Source of the DNA: Trebonia sp963836195
GTDB taxonomy: Bacteria > Actinomycetota > Actinomycetes > Streptosporangiales > Streptosporangiaceae
Assembly: GCA_963836195.1 (NCBI GenBank)
Contig: CAWIIX010000025.1
Location: forward strand, 124,001 to 188,000
Direction of reading: 5' to 3'
Length of the DNA: 64,000 nucleotides
Shown: positions 47,139 through 55,677 of the stretch, in pieces
How positions within the stretch are numbered: the stretch's first letter is position 1
How the letters are laid out: every line of letters starts with the position of its first letter
Made by a program: the position numbers and the translations under genes
The notes under the pieces: generated by a model
The model's database searches: none
What the model was told of the DNA's origin: nothing
The model's input: only the letters and a program-made list of their open reading frames with translations

Positions 47139-49279
47139 TACCCGGCCTCGACGTCCGGCGCCGGGGGCAGGGCGTCGGGGCCGTCGGCGAGCAGGATCTG
47201 GAGGCCGGCTTGGTCGAGAATGCGGACGCCGAGCTCGACCGCCTTGTCGTACTTGGAGCCGGCGTTCTCGCCCGCGACCACGAAGTTGGTCTTCTTGGAC
47301 ACCGAGGACGAGACCTTGCCGCCGGCCGCGCGGACCGCCTCGGCCGCCTCGTCGCGGCTGAGCCCGGGCAGCGTCCCGGTGATCACGACGGTCACGCCGG
47401 CCAGCACCCGGCCCGCCGCCGCCGACGGGTCGAAACCGGGGGTGGCGAGCTGCATCCCGGCCGCCCGCCACTTGGCCACGATCTCGGCGTGCCAGTCGAC
47501 CGTGAACCACTCCACCACCGACGCCGCGATCGTCGGGCCGACGCCGTCGACGATCGCCAGCGCGTCAGCGGACGCGGCCGCGATCGCGTCGACCGACCCG
47601 AAGGCCTCGGCCAGCGCCCTGGCGGCGGTCGGTCCCACGTGCCTGATCGACAGCGCGACCAGGATCCGCCAGAGCGGGCGCTTCTTCGCCTCCTCCAGGT
47701 TGGCCAGCAGCGCGTGGGCGACGAGCTTGAGCCCGCCGGCCTTGTTCACGAAGAACGGGCTGGTCGCCAGCTTCTCGTCGGTGAGGTAGAACAGGTCGCC
47801 CTCGTCGTGGACGAGGCCGTCTTGCAGCAGCGCCACCACCGCCTCGTAGCCGAGCGCCTCGATGTCGAGCGCGCTGCGCGAGGCGAGGTAGAACAGCCGC
47901 TCGCGGAGCTGGGCGGGGCACGCCACCGCGTTGGGGCAGCGCCAGTCGACCTCGCCCTCATCGCGTCTGAGCGGGGTGCCGCACTCCGGGCACTGGCGGG
48001 GGAAGACGAACTCACGCTCGTCGCCGGTGCGCAGCTCGGTCACCGGCCCGACCACCTCGGGGATGACCTCGCCCGCCTTGCGCAGGATCACCGTGTCGCC
48101 GATCAGCACGCCCTTGCGCTTGAGCTCATCCTCGTTGTGGAGGGTGGCGCGGTCGACGGTGGACCCGCTGACCTTGACCGGGGTCATCACCGCGAAGGGC
48201 GTGATCCGCCCGGTCCGGCCGACGCCGACCCGGATGTCGATCAGCTTGGTGTTGACTTCCTCCGGCGGGTACTTGTAGGCGATCGCCCAGCGCGGCGCCC
48301 GGCTGGTCGCGCCCATCGCCCGCTGCACGTCGATCGGGTCGATCTTCACCACCACGCCGTCGATGTCATACGGTGTCTCGTGCCGGTGCCCGGGGTCGGC
48401 GTAGTAGTCGATGTAGCGCTGGACCTCGGCCAGGTCGAGGAAGACCTGGTACTTGTCGCTGACCGGCAGGCCCCAGCCGCGCAGCCGCTCGTACCAGCCG
48501 GACTGCGTATCCGGCGCCCCCTCGAGGTGCCCCTCCTCGCTCGGCCCGGCCGCGGACCCGACGATCGCGCCGTCGGCGTCCGCGGCCCCCACCACCCGGC
48601 CGATGCCGTGCACGATCGCCCCGAGCGCGCGGGACGCGGTGACCCGGGGGTCCTTCTGCCGCAGGGACCCGGCGGCGGCGTTACGGGGGTTGGCGAAGGC
48701 GGGCTTGCCCGCCTCCTGCAGCGTCTCGTTCAGCCGGTCGAACGACGCCGCCGACAGGAACACCTCGCCGCGCACCTCGAGCAGCTCGGGCACGTCGCCG
48801 GTGGCCAGCCGGTCGGGGACCGCCTTGATCGTCTTCACGTTCAGCGTGACGTCCTCGCCGGTCCGCCCGTCACCGCGGGTGGCGGCGCTGGCGAGGCGGC
48901 CGCGCTCGTACACCAGGTCGATCGCGAGCCCGTCGATCTTCAGCTCGCACAGGTAGGGCCCGCTCCCGCCGAGCTTGGCGGCGCGGTCGGACCAGGCCGA
49001 GAACTCCTCGGCCGAGAACACGTTGTCCAGGCTGAGCAGCCGCTCGAGGTGCTCGACGGGGGTGAAGTGAGTCGAGATGGCACCGCCGACGTGCTGGGTG
49101 GGCGAGTCGGGCGTGCGCAGCTCGGGGAACTCGTCCTCGATCTCGTTGAGCTCCCGTAGGCCGGTGTCGTACTCGACGTCGGAGATCGTCGGGGCGTCGA
49201 GCACGTGGTAACGGTACTGCGCGTCAAGCAGCTTCTCGCTCAGCTCGGCGTGCCGCTGCCTGGCCTCAGTCAGCTCCAT
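47138..49279 (-). CDS. ligA: NAD-dependent DNA ligase
   Basis: The 713-residue ligase has the Ia domain ('YHVLDAPTISDVEYDTGLRE'), adenylation Lys114 in 'CELKIDGLAIDLVYERG', OB fold ('VGVGRTGRITPFAVMTPVKV'), the four-Cys zinc finger ('CPECGTPLRR' ... 'CPNAVACPAQ'), helix-hairpin-helix region ('IRHVGPTAARALAEAFGSVD') and C-terminal BRCT domain ('VLAGVTVVITGTLPGLSRDE'). It seals nicks in replication and repair. An acidic, Gly/Ala-rich insert of about 25 residues near residue 235 is longer than in most homologues. Confidence 0.97.
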   Translation of the reverse strand: MELTEARQRHAELSEKLLDAQYRYHVLDAPTISDVEYDTGLRELNEIEDEFPELRTPDSPTQHVGGAISTHFTPVEHLERLLSLDNVFSAEEFSAWSDRAAKLGGSGPYLCELKIDGLAIDLVYERGRLASAATRGDGRTGEDVTLNVKTIKAVPDRLATGDVPELLEVRGEVFLSAASFDRLNETLQEAGKPAFANPRNAAAGSLRQKDPRVTASRALGAIVHGIGRVVGAADADGAIVGSAAGPSEEGHLEGAPDTQSGWYERLRGWGLPVSDKYQVFLDLAEVQRYIDYYADPGHRHETPYDIDGVVVKIDPIDVQRAMGATSRAPRWAIAYKYPPEEVNTKLIDIRVGVGRTGRITPFAVMTPVKVSGSTVDRATLHNEDELKRKGVLIGDTVILRKAGEVIPEVVGPVTELRTGDEREFVFPRQCPECGTPLRRDEGEVDWRCPNAVACPAQLRERLFYLASRSALDIEALGYEAVVALLQDGLVHDEGDLFYLTDEKLATSPFFVNKAGGLKLVAHALLANLEEAKKRPLWRILVALSIRHVGPTAARALAEAFGSVDAIAAASADALAIVDGVGPTIAASVVEWFTVDWHAEIVAKWRAAGMQLATPGFDPSAAAGRVLAGVTVVITGTLPGLSRDEAAEAVRAAGGKVSSSVSKKTNFVVAGENAGSKYDKAVELGVRILDQAGLQILLADGPDALPPAPDVEAG

Positions 49280-49310
49280 CTGTCATCCCATCCCGTGATC
49301 GCACCGTCGG

Positions 49311-50345
49311 TCACGCCAGCTCCGCCATCAGCTCCGGCAGGATCCGCGCCGCCTCCCGGCACCAGCGCAGCGCGTCCCGCGCCTGGGTCGGCGACACTCC
49401 CGCCAGGCCGCAGGCCGGGGTGATGACGACCTGCTCGGCGCAGCCGGCCGGGGGAAGCCCGATCTTCCGCCACAGCTCCCGGACGGCGTCGGCGGTGCCT
49501 TCGGGAGTCAGCCGGGTCCGTCCGCCGCTATCGCGAACGGGGACGGTGAGCGCGCCGATGAGCAATCCCGAGCCCCCCTCGACGGTCTCCGCGAACTTGT
49601 CGTAATCACCGTGCCCGAGCAGGCTGAGGTCGAACGAGACCGCGTCTGCCCCCGCGCCGTTAATTATCTCGAACGGATAGCCGGAAGCGCAGCAGTGGAC
49701 GATCGTGTAGGCGCGTGTCGCCGCCAGGACCTCGCGCAGCTTCGCCCGCAGCACCTCCTCGTCCACCTCCCGGACCCGGGACAGGCCGCTTGGCGTGGGA
49801 ATGCTGCCTTCGGCGACCGCGGGCAGCGACGGCTCGTCGAGCTGAACGAGCAGGGTCGCGCCCGGCACCCGCTTGGCGACCTCGGCGACGTGCGCCTTGA
49901 CCCCCTCCGCGAGCGACGACGCGAGGTCGGCGACCAGGCCGGGGTCAGCCAGCGCGACCTTCTGCGAGTGCGGCTGCTCGATCGTCGCGGCGAGCGTCCA
50001 TGGCCCGGCCAGCTGGATCTTCAGCGGCCCCTGGTAGCCGTCCAGAACCTCTTCCATCGCATCCAGATCGGAAGAGAGCATCGATCTGGCCCGGCGCATG
50101 TCGCGGCCGGGACGATCGGCGATCCGCCAGCCGGCCGGGGTGACCTCGACCGCGATGTCGACCAGCAGCGCCGCCGCCCGGCCGACCATGTCGGCCCCCG
50201 GGCCGCGGCCCGGGAGCTCGGCCAGGAACGGCAGGTCGGGCACCTCGTCGAAGATCAGCTGGGCCGTCTCCAGCGGGTTGCCGCCGGGCATCGACCCGAT
50301 CCCGGTCGCGGTGCCGGGTCCCCACGGAAATCCCTTGTCAGCCAC
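49311..50345 (-). CDS. MetE C-terminal-like (cobalamin-independent) methionine synthase-family protein
   Basis: The 344-residue protein corresponds to the single C-terminal barrel of MetE. Zinc-site features include His and Cys in 'AYTIVHCCASGYPFEIINGA' and Cys in 'QVVITPACGLAGVSPTQARD'. Substrate loops 'ATGIGSMPGGNPLETAQLIF' and 'LDEPSLPAVAEGSIP' match the actinobacterial short family found between ligA and mnmA. It may transfer a methyl group to homocysteine or another thiol; short members are often not true methionine synthases. GTG 50345 is chosen because 'ADKGFPWGPGTATGIGSMPG' is the conserved N-terminus. Confidence 0.85.
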   Translation of the reverse strand: MADKGFPWGPGTATGIGSMPGGNPLETAQLIFDEVPDLPFLAELPGRGPGADMVGRAAALLVDIAVEVTPAGWRIADRPGRDMRRARSMLSSDLDAMEEVLDGYQGPLKIQLAGPWTLAATIEQPHSQKVALADPGLVADLASSLAEGVKAHVAEVAKRVPGATLLVQLDEPSLPAVAEGSIPTPSGLSRVREVDEEVLRAKLREVLAATRAYTIVHCCASGYPFEIINGAGADAVSFDLSLLGHGDYDKFAETVEGGSGLLIGALTVPVRDSGGRTRLTPEGTADAVRELWRKIGLPPAGCAEQVVITPACGLAGVSPTQARDALRWCREAARILPELMAELA

Positions 50346-50530
50346 GCTGCTGAGCTTAGCCGCCGCAGGCGATTCAGCGGCGACGCCGGGGCCCGCGGGC
50401 CGTCGCGGTGGGCGCCCGGCGGCCGCTTGAATGGGACCGCCCGCATCACTATGAGGACACCGCCCACGATCCCGATGACGAAGCACGTGGCGATGGCCCC
50501 GGTCATGATCATGACGCCGATGAAGCTCAT
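50255..50530 (-). CDS. Small single-pass membrane protein
   Basis: ATG 50530 is preceded by GGGGGC at good spacing. The first 30 residues form one membrane helix ('MTGAIATCFVIGIVGGVLIV') and a basic Pro/Arg-rich tail follows. The frame continues over the start of the MetE-like gene for 90 bases, which is unusual, so the real end may be earlier. I do not recognise a family. It pairs with a second small membrane protein at 50616-50795. Confidence 0.45.
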   Translation of the reverse strand: MSFIGVMIMTGAIATCFVIGIVGGVLIVMRAVPFKRPPGAHRDGPRAPASPLNRLRRLSSAAWLTRDFRGDPAPRPGSGRCPAATRWRRPS

Positions 50531-50553
50531 GCTGCCCCCGTTCATCCGGCGAG

Positions 50554-50580
50554 GGCCAGCGCCAGCGGAGGGCGCTGGCC
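50554..50580 (-). terminator. Hairpin between the two small membrane-protein genes
   Basis: ggccagcgcc and its exact complement flank a 7-base loop, a 10-bp perfect stem, 36 bases downstream of the stop of the gene at 50616-50795. Half of the stem sequence is repeated again at 50592-50601. Confidence 0.55.
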
Positions 50581-50615
50581 GCCCCCGCGGAGGCCAGCGC
50601 CCTCATCCCGCCGGG

Positions 50616-50795
50616 CTAGCCCCGGCGGCCGGAGCCGGTCAGCGGGCGAGTGCCCTGACCGGTATGGTCCTGCACCTTCCAGATGACGGACCTGACGTGG
50701 TGTCCCCGGCTGATAGCGAACGAGATGGCGATAAAACCGCCGGCCAGGACGCCGGCTACGGTCAGGACGACTGCGATGACGATGAGACTGGCCAT
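50616..50795 (-). CDS. Small single-pass membrane protein (59 residues)
   Basis: ATG 50795 follows GGAGG with ideal spacing. The protein opens with a helix ('ASLIVIAVVLTVAGVLAGGF') and ends in a basic soluble tail ('RPLTGSGRRG'). Nearly all third codon positions are G or C, supporting that it is real. The family is unknown. It lies at the edge of the GntR/2OG-oxygenase cassette but on the opposite strand and before a terminator, so it may be unrelated. Confidence 0.6.
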   Translation of the reverse strand: MASLIVIAVVLTVAGVLAGGFIAISFAISRGHHVRSVIWKVQDHTGQGTRPLTGSGRRG

Positions 50796-51193
50796 GACGG
50801 CCTCCGAACTCTTCCGCCGTGGTCTCCCGCGGCATTTCCCCTGGTCCCGCTTCCCCGAGTCATCGGCCGGGTTGACCCAAGAGACCGGTTGGCGAGGTCG
50901 CCAGAGCTACGCCCCAAACCCGGCTGCACCCATGCAGCCCACTTAGTCGGCTGAACCCTGTACACCATGTCATCCAACCTGTTAGAGTCATCCCAACCTT
51001 TGGGACCATACCTCCGTTGTACCACGCACGGCGCGGCGCAAACCAGACATTGATCCCTAATATTCGGGTGATCAGAACGATGTGGATCATTCGGGTGGTT
51101 GGCATGATTAACGGTTGGCTTATCACGGTAGAGATAGACCTATGAATCGGATTGTTTGCCTAGTCCGAGTCATCCCAATCTTGCGGGGGAGCA
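50796..51193. other. 398-bp intergenic control region upstream of the GntR gene
   Basis: This holds no gene I can support. It is less GC-rich than its surroundings after 50940 and carries repeated elements: gtcatccaacc at 50969, gagtcatcccaacc at 50985 and gagtcatcccaatc at 51167, plus the palindrome tgtaca at 50959-50964. It probably contains the promoters for the small membrane gene (minus) and the GntR cassette (plus). Confidence 0.55.
51167..51180 (+). promoter_or_regulatory. Repeated GAGTCATCCCAA element, copy near the GntR start
   Basis: gagtcatcccaatc here matches gagtcatcccaacc at 50985-50998, with a weaker third copy at 50969-50979. The position 13 bases before the GTG of the GntR gene suggests an autoregulatory operator. 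The GntR protein as the binder is inference. Confidence 0.45.
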
Positions 51194-52060
51194 GTGCCTC
51201 AGCAACCCATGTACCTGCAGATCGCCGACGATCTGCGTAGCCGGATAGAGCTGGGAGAGACCCTCGCGCCCGAGGGCGACGACCCGGCTGCGGTCGAGCC
51301 CGACGGCCAACTGCCCGCGGCCCTGCGGCCCGGCAGCCGGCTGCCGACGGAACTCGGGCTCAGCGATGCCTACTCCGCCTCGCGGAACACCATCAGGGAC
51401 GCGATCAAGCGGCTGGCCAGCCTCGGCCTGGTCGAGACCAGGCAGGGCCAGGGCACCTTCGTCACGCAGCGGATCGACCCGTTCGTGACCGTGCTGTCGA
51501 CCGACCCGCTGGCGCCCACCGGCGCCGAGGGCGCCACTTACCTGTCCGACGTCAGCAGCAAGGACCGGAGGCCCCGGGTCACCGTTCCCAAGGTGGAGAT
51601 CCAGACGCCGACCGTCGAGGTCGGCCGGCGGCTCCGGGTTCCGCCGAGGTCACAGGTGGTGAGCCGGCATCAGCGCCGCTACATCGACGAGATCCCCTGG
51701 TCCCTGCAGACGTCCTTCTATCCGATGGAGTTCATCACCAAGGGCGCCACCCGCCTGCTGATGGACGAGGACATCGTGAACGGAACGGTGCGCTACCTCG
51801 CCGAGGCCCTCGGCATCAGGCAGGTCGGCTACCGCGACTGGATCACCGCCCGCAGTCCCGACGCTAACGAGCAGCGGTTCTTCGGACTGGCGCACGATGC
51901 CACCGTGTTCGAGATCTTCCGTACCGCCTTCGACCAGACGGGGACCCCGCTGCGCGTGACGGTCACGGTCTTCCCGACCGACCGCAATCAGTTCATCGTC
52001 AACGTCGGGGACCTACCAGACCCGTCATACGAGGCCGAACAGGACAACGAGTCAGTCTGA
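51194..52060 (+). CDS. GntR-family transcriptional regulator with UTRA ligand domain
   Basis: The 288-residue regulator opens 'PMYLQIADDLRSRIELGE'. The winged helix ('LPTELGLSDAYSASRNTIRD', 'AIKRLASLGLVETRQGQGTF') is split from helix 1 by an unusual Asp/Pro/Ala-rich insert at about residues 22-45. The C-terminal half is a UTRA fold ('VGRRLRVPPRSQVVSRHQRR', 'YRDWITARSPDANEQRFFGL', 'VFEIFRTAFDQTGTPLRVTV') that binds a small effector. GTG 51194 follows GGGGGAG. It is the first gene of the cassette with the MFS exporter and the 2OG oxygenase and probably represses it until an effector is present. Confidence 0.9.
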   Translation: MPQQPMYLQIADDLRSRIELGETLAPEGDDPAAVEPDGQLPAALRPGSRLPTELGLSDAYSASRNTIRDAIKRLASLGLVETRQGQGTFVTQRIDPFVTVLSTDPLAPTGAEGATYLSDVSSKDRRPRVTVPKVEIQTPTVEVGRRLRVPPRSQVVSRHQRRYIDEIPWSLQTSFYPMEFITKGATRLLMDEDIVNGTVRYLAEALGIRQVGYRDWITARSPDANEQRFFGLAHDATVFEIFRTAFDQTGTPLRVTVTVFPTDRNQFIVNVGDLPDPSYEAEQDNESV

Positions 52061-52148
52061 CACCGAGACAAACGCGGACTACTTCACCCCCCGCTGATGT
52101 GCATTTTCCCCTTGGTTAACAACTGATCTCGATAACTAGGACAGTCAC

Positions 52149-53668
52149 TTGGGCTCCTACACGCCTGCGCTCCTACGAGCCAGCACCTCAGAGTTTCTCG
52201 GCCTGACCCGCGAAACCGGTCAGCGGTCGTCGTGGCGGACGCTGCGCCACCGGAGCTTTCGACGTTACTTCTGCGGCAGCGTTGTGTCGGATTTCGGAAC
52301 CTGGCTGCAAAACACGGCTCAGGTGCTCCTTGCGTATCACCTCTCACATTCGGCACTTGCCGTCGGTCTCGTCACCTGCGCCCAGTTCACCAGCCCGCTC
52401 GTGCTCGGCCCCTTCGCCGGCGTGCTCGCCGACCGGATCGGCGGCAGGCAGACCCTGATCCTGACTCAGGTCGTGGCGGCCGCCATCGCGACCGCGCTGG
52501 CGGCCGCGGCGTTCTGTCACGTCCTGACCGAATGGCCGCTCGTCTGCGGTGCGCTGCTCGGCGGGCTGACCTTCACCTTTGCCCTGCCGGCGCGGAACGT
52601 GACCGTGCGGCGGCTGGTGCCCGCGGCCGATACGCGTCCGGCCTTCGTGATGGACGCGGTCTCCTACAACCTCGGTCGCGCGCTCGCACCGCCGCTGGCG
52701 GTCCTCATCGTGCTCATGACGCATGGCTACGGGCTCGCGTTCGCGGTCAACGCCGTCAGCTTCCTCGTCTTCACGCTGATGCTGGTCCTGGCGGGGAAGG
52801 GAGCCGACGCCGAGCCGGAGCGCCGGTCGCGGGTGAAGGACGGCTTTGTCATCGCCCGCCGGAACCGCCGGATCACGCTCCTGCTGCTGATGGTGGCGGC
52901 CGTGACCATCGCCGACGACCCGGTGCAGGTACTCGGGCCGGCCCTGACCAGTCACCTGGGGGTGTCGCAGGGCTGGTCGGGCGGGTTCATCGCGGCGCTC
53001 GGGCCGGCAGCGTGCTCGGGTCGCTGCGCCGATCACGGCACGCGCCGTCCCTCCGGCTGGCGGCCACGGTCCTCGCGGCGCTGGGCGTCTGCATGGTCGT
53101 CTTCGTCTCGGCCCCGTCGGTCTGGGTGAGCCTCGCCGCCGCGCTGGCGGCCGGGGTCACCTGCCTGCTCGCCAACTCCATGACCAGGACGCTCCTGTCG
53201 AGGGCGGCCGGCGTCGATCAGGCCAGCGTGATGGCGGTCTGGGCGATCGCCTGGGCCGGAAGCAAGCCGCTCGCCTCGATTACCGATGGCCTGCTGGCCG
53301 GGTGGATCGGGGTGCGGCCAACCGGGATGCTGCTCGCGCTTCCCGCCTTCCTGCCCATCGCGGTGCTGGCCGCAATGGCCGGGCTGGAATGGAGGTCGAA
53401 GCGATCGAAGGCCCGCGGGACGCCCGCCCCGGCCCCGGCCGCGATGGCGCCGGTCGTCCTGGCCCCCATCGCCCCGGCGCCGATCGCCCCCGCGCCGGCC
53501 GCGGTTCGCCCGCCGGTCGATGCGTGGTCTTTCGCCGGGTGGCCGGGCACCGTCCTGTCGCCGGCGTCGCTGCCCGGCCCGCCGCCCGCCCCGCTCGATA
53601 CGGACCTGCTGATCCAGTTGGCGGCGATGTTGTCCGTATCCCCGGAGCGCGCGTCGTCACAGCAGTAA
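52149..53668 (+). pseudogene. MFS exporter (EntS/MFS_3-type), one frameshift
   Basis: The 12-helix transporter has 'RHRSFRRYFCGSVVSDFGTW' at the start of helix 1, 'LVLGPFAGVLADRIGGRQTL' (motif A), 'LGRALAPPLAVLIVLMTHGY' and, after a break near 53010, 'SVLGSLRRSRHAPSLRLAAT' and 'ASVMAVWAIAWAGSKPLASI'. The C-terminus carries a long Pro/Ala-rich tail. The length modulo 3 means two inserted bases or one lost base. The TTG start at 52149 is tentative, supported by TAGGAC 8 bases upstream. The group includes siderophore and small-metabolite exporters. It is the likely exporter of the cassette product. Confidence 0.78.
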
Positions 53669-53811
53669 CAGCAGAATCAATCACGGCGATCGAACTAGAC
53701 ACCCGACAACAAGTCAACTCATAATCGGGTTTGGCAAGACGGCCGACCCGCCTGACCTCGCTCCAGCCAGGAAAGGCGGACCGCCGACCGACCGAGAGTG
53801 GGAAATTCGCC

Positions 53812-53883
53812 ATGAGCAAGTTGCACGCGCGACCCTCGTTGCAGTACCGGTACGAGCACTACGACCCCCACCCCGAGGTGTAG
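53812..53883 (+). CDS. 23-residue micro-ORF, candidate modified-peptide precursor
   Basis: ATG 53812 has GAGTGGGA about 9 bases upstream. The peptide begins 'MSKLHARPSLQ' and ends 'YRYEHYDPHPEV', so the second half holds three Tyr, two His and two Pro in twelve residues. All codons after the start except one end in G or C, although the first and second positions are not especially GC-rich, which is the signature of real coding DNA in this genome. The TAG lies 19 bases before the ATG of a 2OG-Fe(II) oxygenase. The layout fits a leader-core precursor modified by that enzyme, but I know no described family with this sequence. Confidence 0.5.
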   Translation: MSKLHARPSLQYRYEHYDPHPEV

Positions 53884-53902
53884 CGGCGACGGCACGGGAG
53901 GC

Positions 53903-54547
53903 ATGCTGTCGCAATTCCACTGGACGACGTTCGACCTGAACGGCACCCTCCCAGCAGCGTGGCTGAAGGATGTCAGCGAGGCGGCCGGGGACGCGGATTT
54001 TCGTGAGTTTCCGCGTACCCCGGTCTTGTCGCGAGAGGGGGCGGATGTACGCCGCATCCGGCGCGGGCGCGTGCACGCCGATCAGGTCAGGAAGCGGGTG
54101 CCCTGGCTTTACGAGTCCTATCGGAGCGTTTTCCTCGAGCTTGCCCGCGAGGCCTGGGCGGAGCCCGTCATGGCGGCCGACGACGAGCGATATGGCGTCG
54201 TGCTCAACGTCCAGCGCGGGACGGCCGAGCGGTTCGAGTGCCATGTCGACTCCAACCCGCTCACCGGCCTGCTCTTCTGCACTAATCATGCGGCGGGCGG
54301 TGAGCTGGTTTTCGCCCATGATCCGGACGCCGCCAGCATCGACGCCGTCGAGCGCGATTGCTCGGTTATCCGCCCGCAGGCCGGGCATCTCATCTTTTTT
54401 GACGCCAGGCGCCATCCGCACTACGCACGCCCGCTGATCACTGCAGCTGACGTTCGGGTGGTGGCGGTAATGAACTTCTACACCGAATCCTGCCCGGAAT
54501 CGACCCGGCCGAGTGAGCTGAATCGGCACCTCTACGGGGACAAGTGA
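53903..54547 (+). CDS. 2-oxoglutarate/Fe(II)-dependent oxygenase
   Basis: The 214-residue enzyme has a jelly-roll fold. Iron ligands are His114 and Asp116 in 'RFECHVDSNPLTGLLFCTNH' and probably His173 in 'FFDARRHPHYARPL'; Arg185 ('DVRVVAVMNFYTES') would bind 2-oxoglutarate. Family members hydroxylate, desaturate or cyclise small molecules or peptide side chains. ATG 53903 is only 1 base from GGGAGG (53896-53901), so initiation may rely on coupling with the micro-ORF just upstream. It is the last plus-strand gene of the cassette and converges with mnmA. Confidence 0.85.
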   Translation: MLSQFHWTTFDLNGTLPAAWLKDVSEAAGDADFREFPRTPVLSREGADVRRIRRGRVHADQVRKRVPWLYESYRSVFLELAREAWAEPVMAADDERYGVVLNVQRGTAERFECHVDSNPLTGLLFCTNHAAGGELVFAHDPDAASIDAVERDCSVIRPQAGHLIFFDARRHPHYARPLITAADVRVVAVMNFYTESCPESTRPSELNRHLYGDK

Positions 54548-54549
54548 CG

Positions 54550-55623
54550 TCAGCGGGAGGCTGAGATGGTGGCGCTGCCGAGCACGGTGTCGCCGTCGTA
54601 GAGTACCGCCGCCTGGCCCGCCGCCACCGCCCGCGCGGGTGCGCGCAGGTTAATGACCAGCTCGTCTCCGGCCACCCAGGCAACGCAGGGGTACACCTCG
54701 CCGTGCGCCCGGAGCTGGACCGAGCACTCGACCGGTGACTGCGGCGCGGGGCACCCGGTCCAGACCGGCCGGATCGCCGTGATCTCGGTGGCCGAGAGCG
54801 CGTCGGCCGGGCCGACGGTGACGGTGTTGCTGACCGGCTCGATGGACAGCACGTAGCGGGGGTTGCCGTCCGGGGCGGGCCGGTCGAGCCGCAGCCCCTT
54901 GCGCTGCCCGACCGTGAACCCGAAGGCACCCTCGTGGGAGCCGAGCACCGTGCCGTCCCGGTCGACGATCGAACCCGGCGCCGACCCGAGCTGCCTGGCC
55001 AGGAAGCCCTGGGTGTCGCCGTCGGCGATGAAGCAGACGTCGTGGCTGTCCGGCTTGTCGGCCACCAGCAGGCCGCGCTCGGCCGCCTCCGCCCGGACCG
55101 ACGTCTTCGGCGTGTCGCCGAGGGGGAAGAGCGCGTGCGCGATCTGGTCCTTGGTGAGGACGGCGAGGACATAGGACTGATCCTTGCCCGCGTCCACGGC
55201 CCGCCGCAGCGCGCCGGAATCGCCGTCGATCCGCGCGTAATGACCGGTGCAGACCGCGTCGAAGCCGAGCGCGATCGCTCGGTCGAGCACCGCCTCGAAC
55301 TTGATCTTCTCGTTGCAGCGCAGGCAGGGGTTGGGGGTCCGGCCCGCCGCGTACTCGGCGACGAAGTCGTCCACCACGTCCTGCCGAAACCGCTCGGCCA
55401 GGTCCCAGACGTAGAACGGGATGCCGATCACGTCGGCGGCCCGGCGCGCGTCCCGCGCGTCCTCGAGCGTGCAGCAGCCGCGCGCCCCGGTCCGGTACGA
55501 CTGCGGATTCGACGACAGCGCAAGATGGACGCCGGTCACCTCATGACCGGCGTCGACCGCGCGTGCCGCCGCGGTGGCGGAGTCAACCCCGCCCGACATG
55601 GCGGCAAGAACCTTAAGCCCCAT
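54550..55623 (-). CDS. mnmA: tRNA-specific 2-thiouridylase
   Basis: The 357-residue enzyme has PP-loop 'LAAMSGGVDSATAAARAVDA', the catalytic Cys pair in 'TPNPCLRCNEKIKFEAVLDR' and 'PDSHDVCFIADGDTQGFL', and 'GFTVGQRKGLRL' plus the C-terminal beta barrel. It puts sulfur on U34 of Lys, Glu and Gln tRNAs, with sulfur from a cysteine desulfurase. The desulfurase gene lies directly upstream in the same direction (54-bp gap). Confidence 0.96.
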   Translation of the reverse strand: MGLKVLAAMSGGVDSATAAARAVDAGHEVTGVHLALSSNPQSYRTGARGCCTLEDARDARRAADVIGIPFYVWDLAERFRQDVVDDFVAEYAAGRTPNPCLRCNEKIKFEAVLDRAIALGFDAVCTGHYARIDGDSGALRRAVDAGKDQSYVLAVLTKDQIAHALFPLGDTPKTSVRAEAAERGLLVADKPDSHDVCFIADGDTQGFLARQLGSAPGSIVDRDGTVLGSHEGAFGFTVGQRKGLRLDRPAPDGNPRYVLSIEPVSNTVTVGPADALSATEITAIRPVWTGCPAPQSPVECSVQLRAHGEVYPCVAWVAGDELVINLRAPARAVAAGQAAVLYDGDTVLGSATISASR

Positions 55624-55677
55624 AACCCTTCCAGGCTACCCGCCGCAGACCGGCCGATGGCCGCGCCGACCGAGCGG

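Noticed and set aside
47210..49159. Plus-strand open frame of about 650 residues opposite ligA
   Set aside because: His/Arg/Leu-rich shadow; ligA on the other strand has every expected motif.
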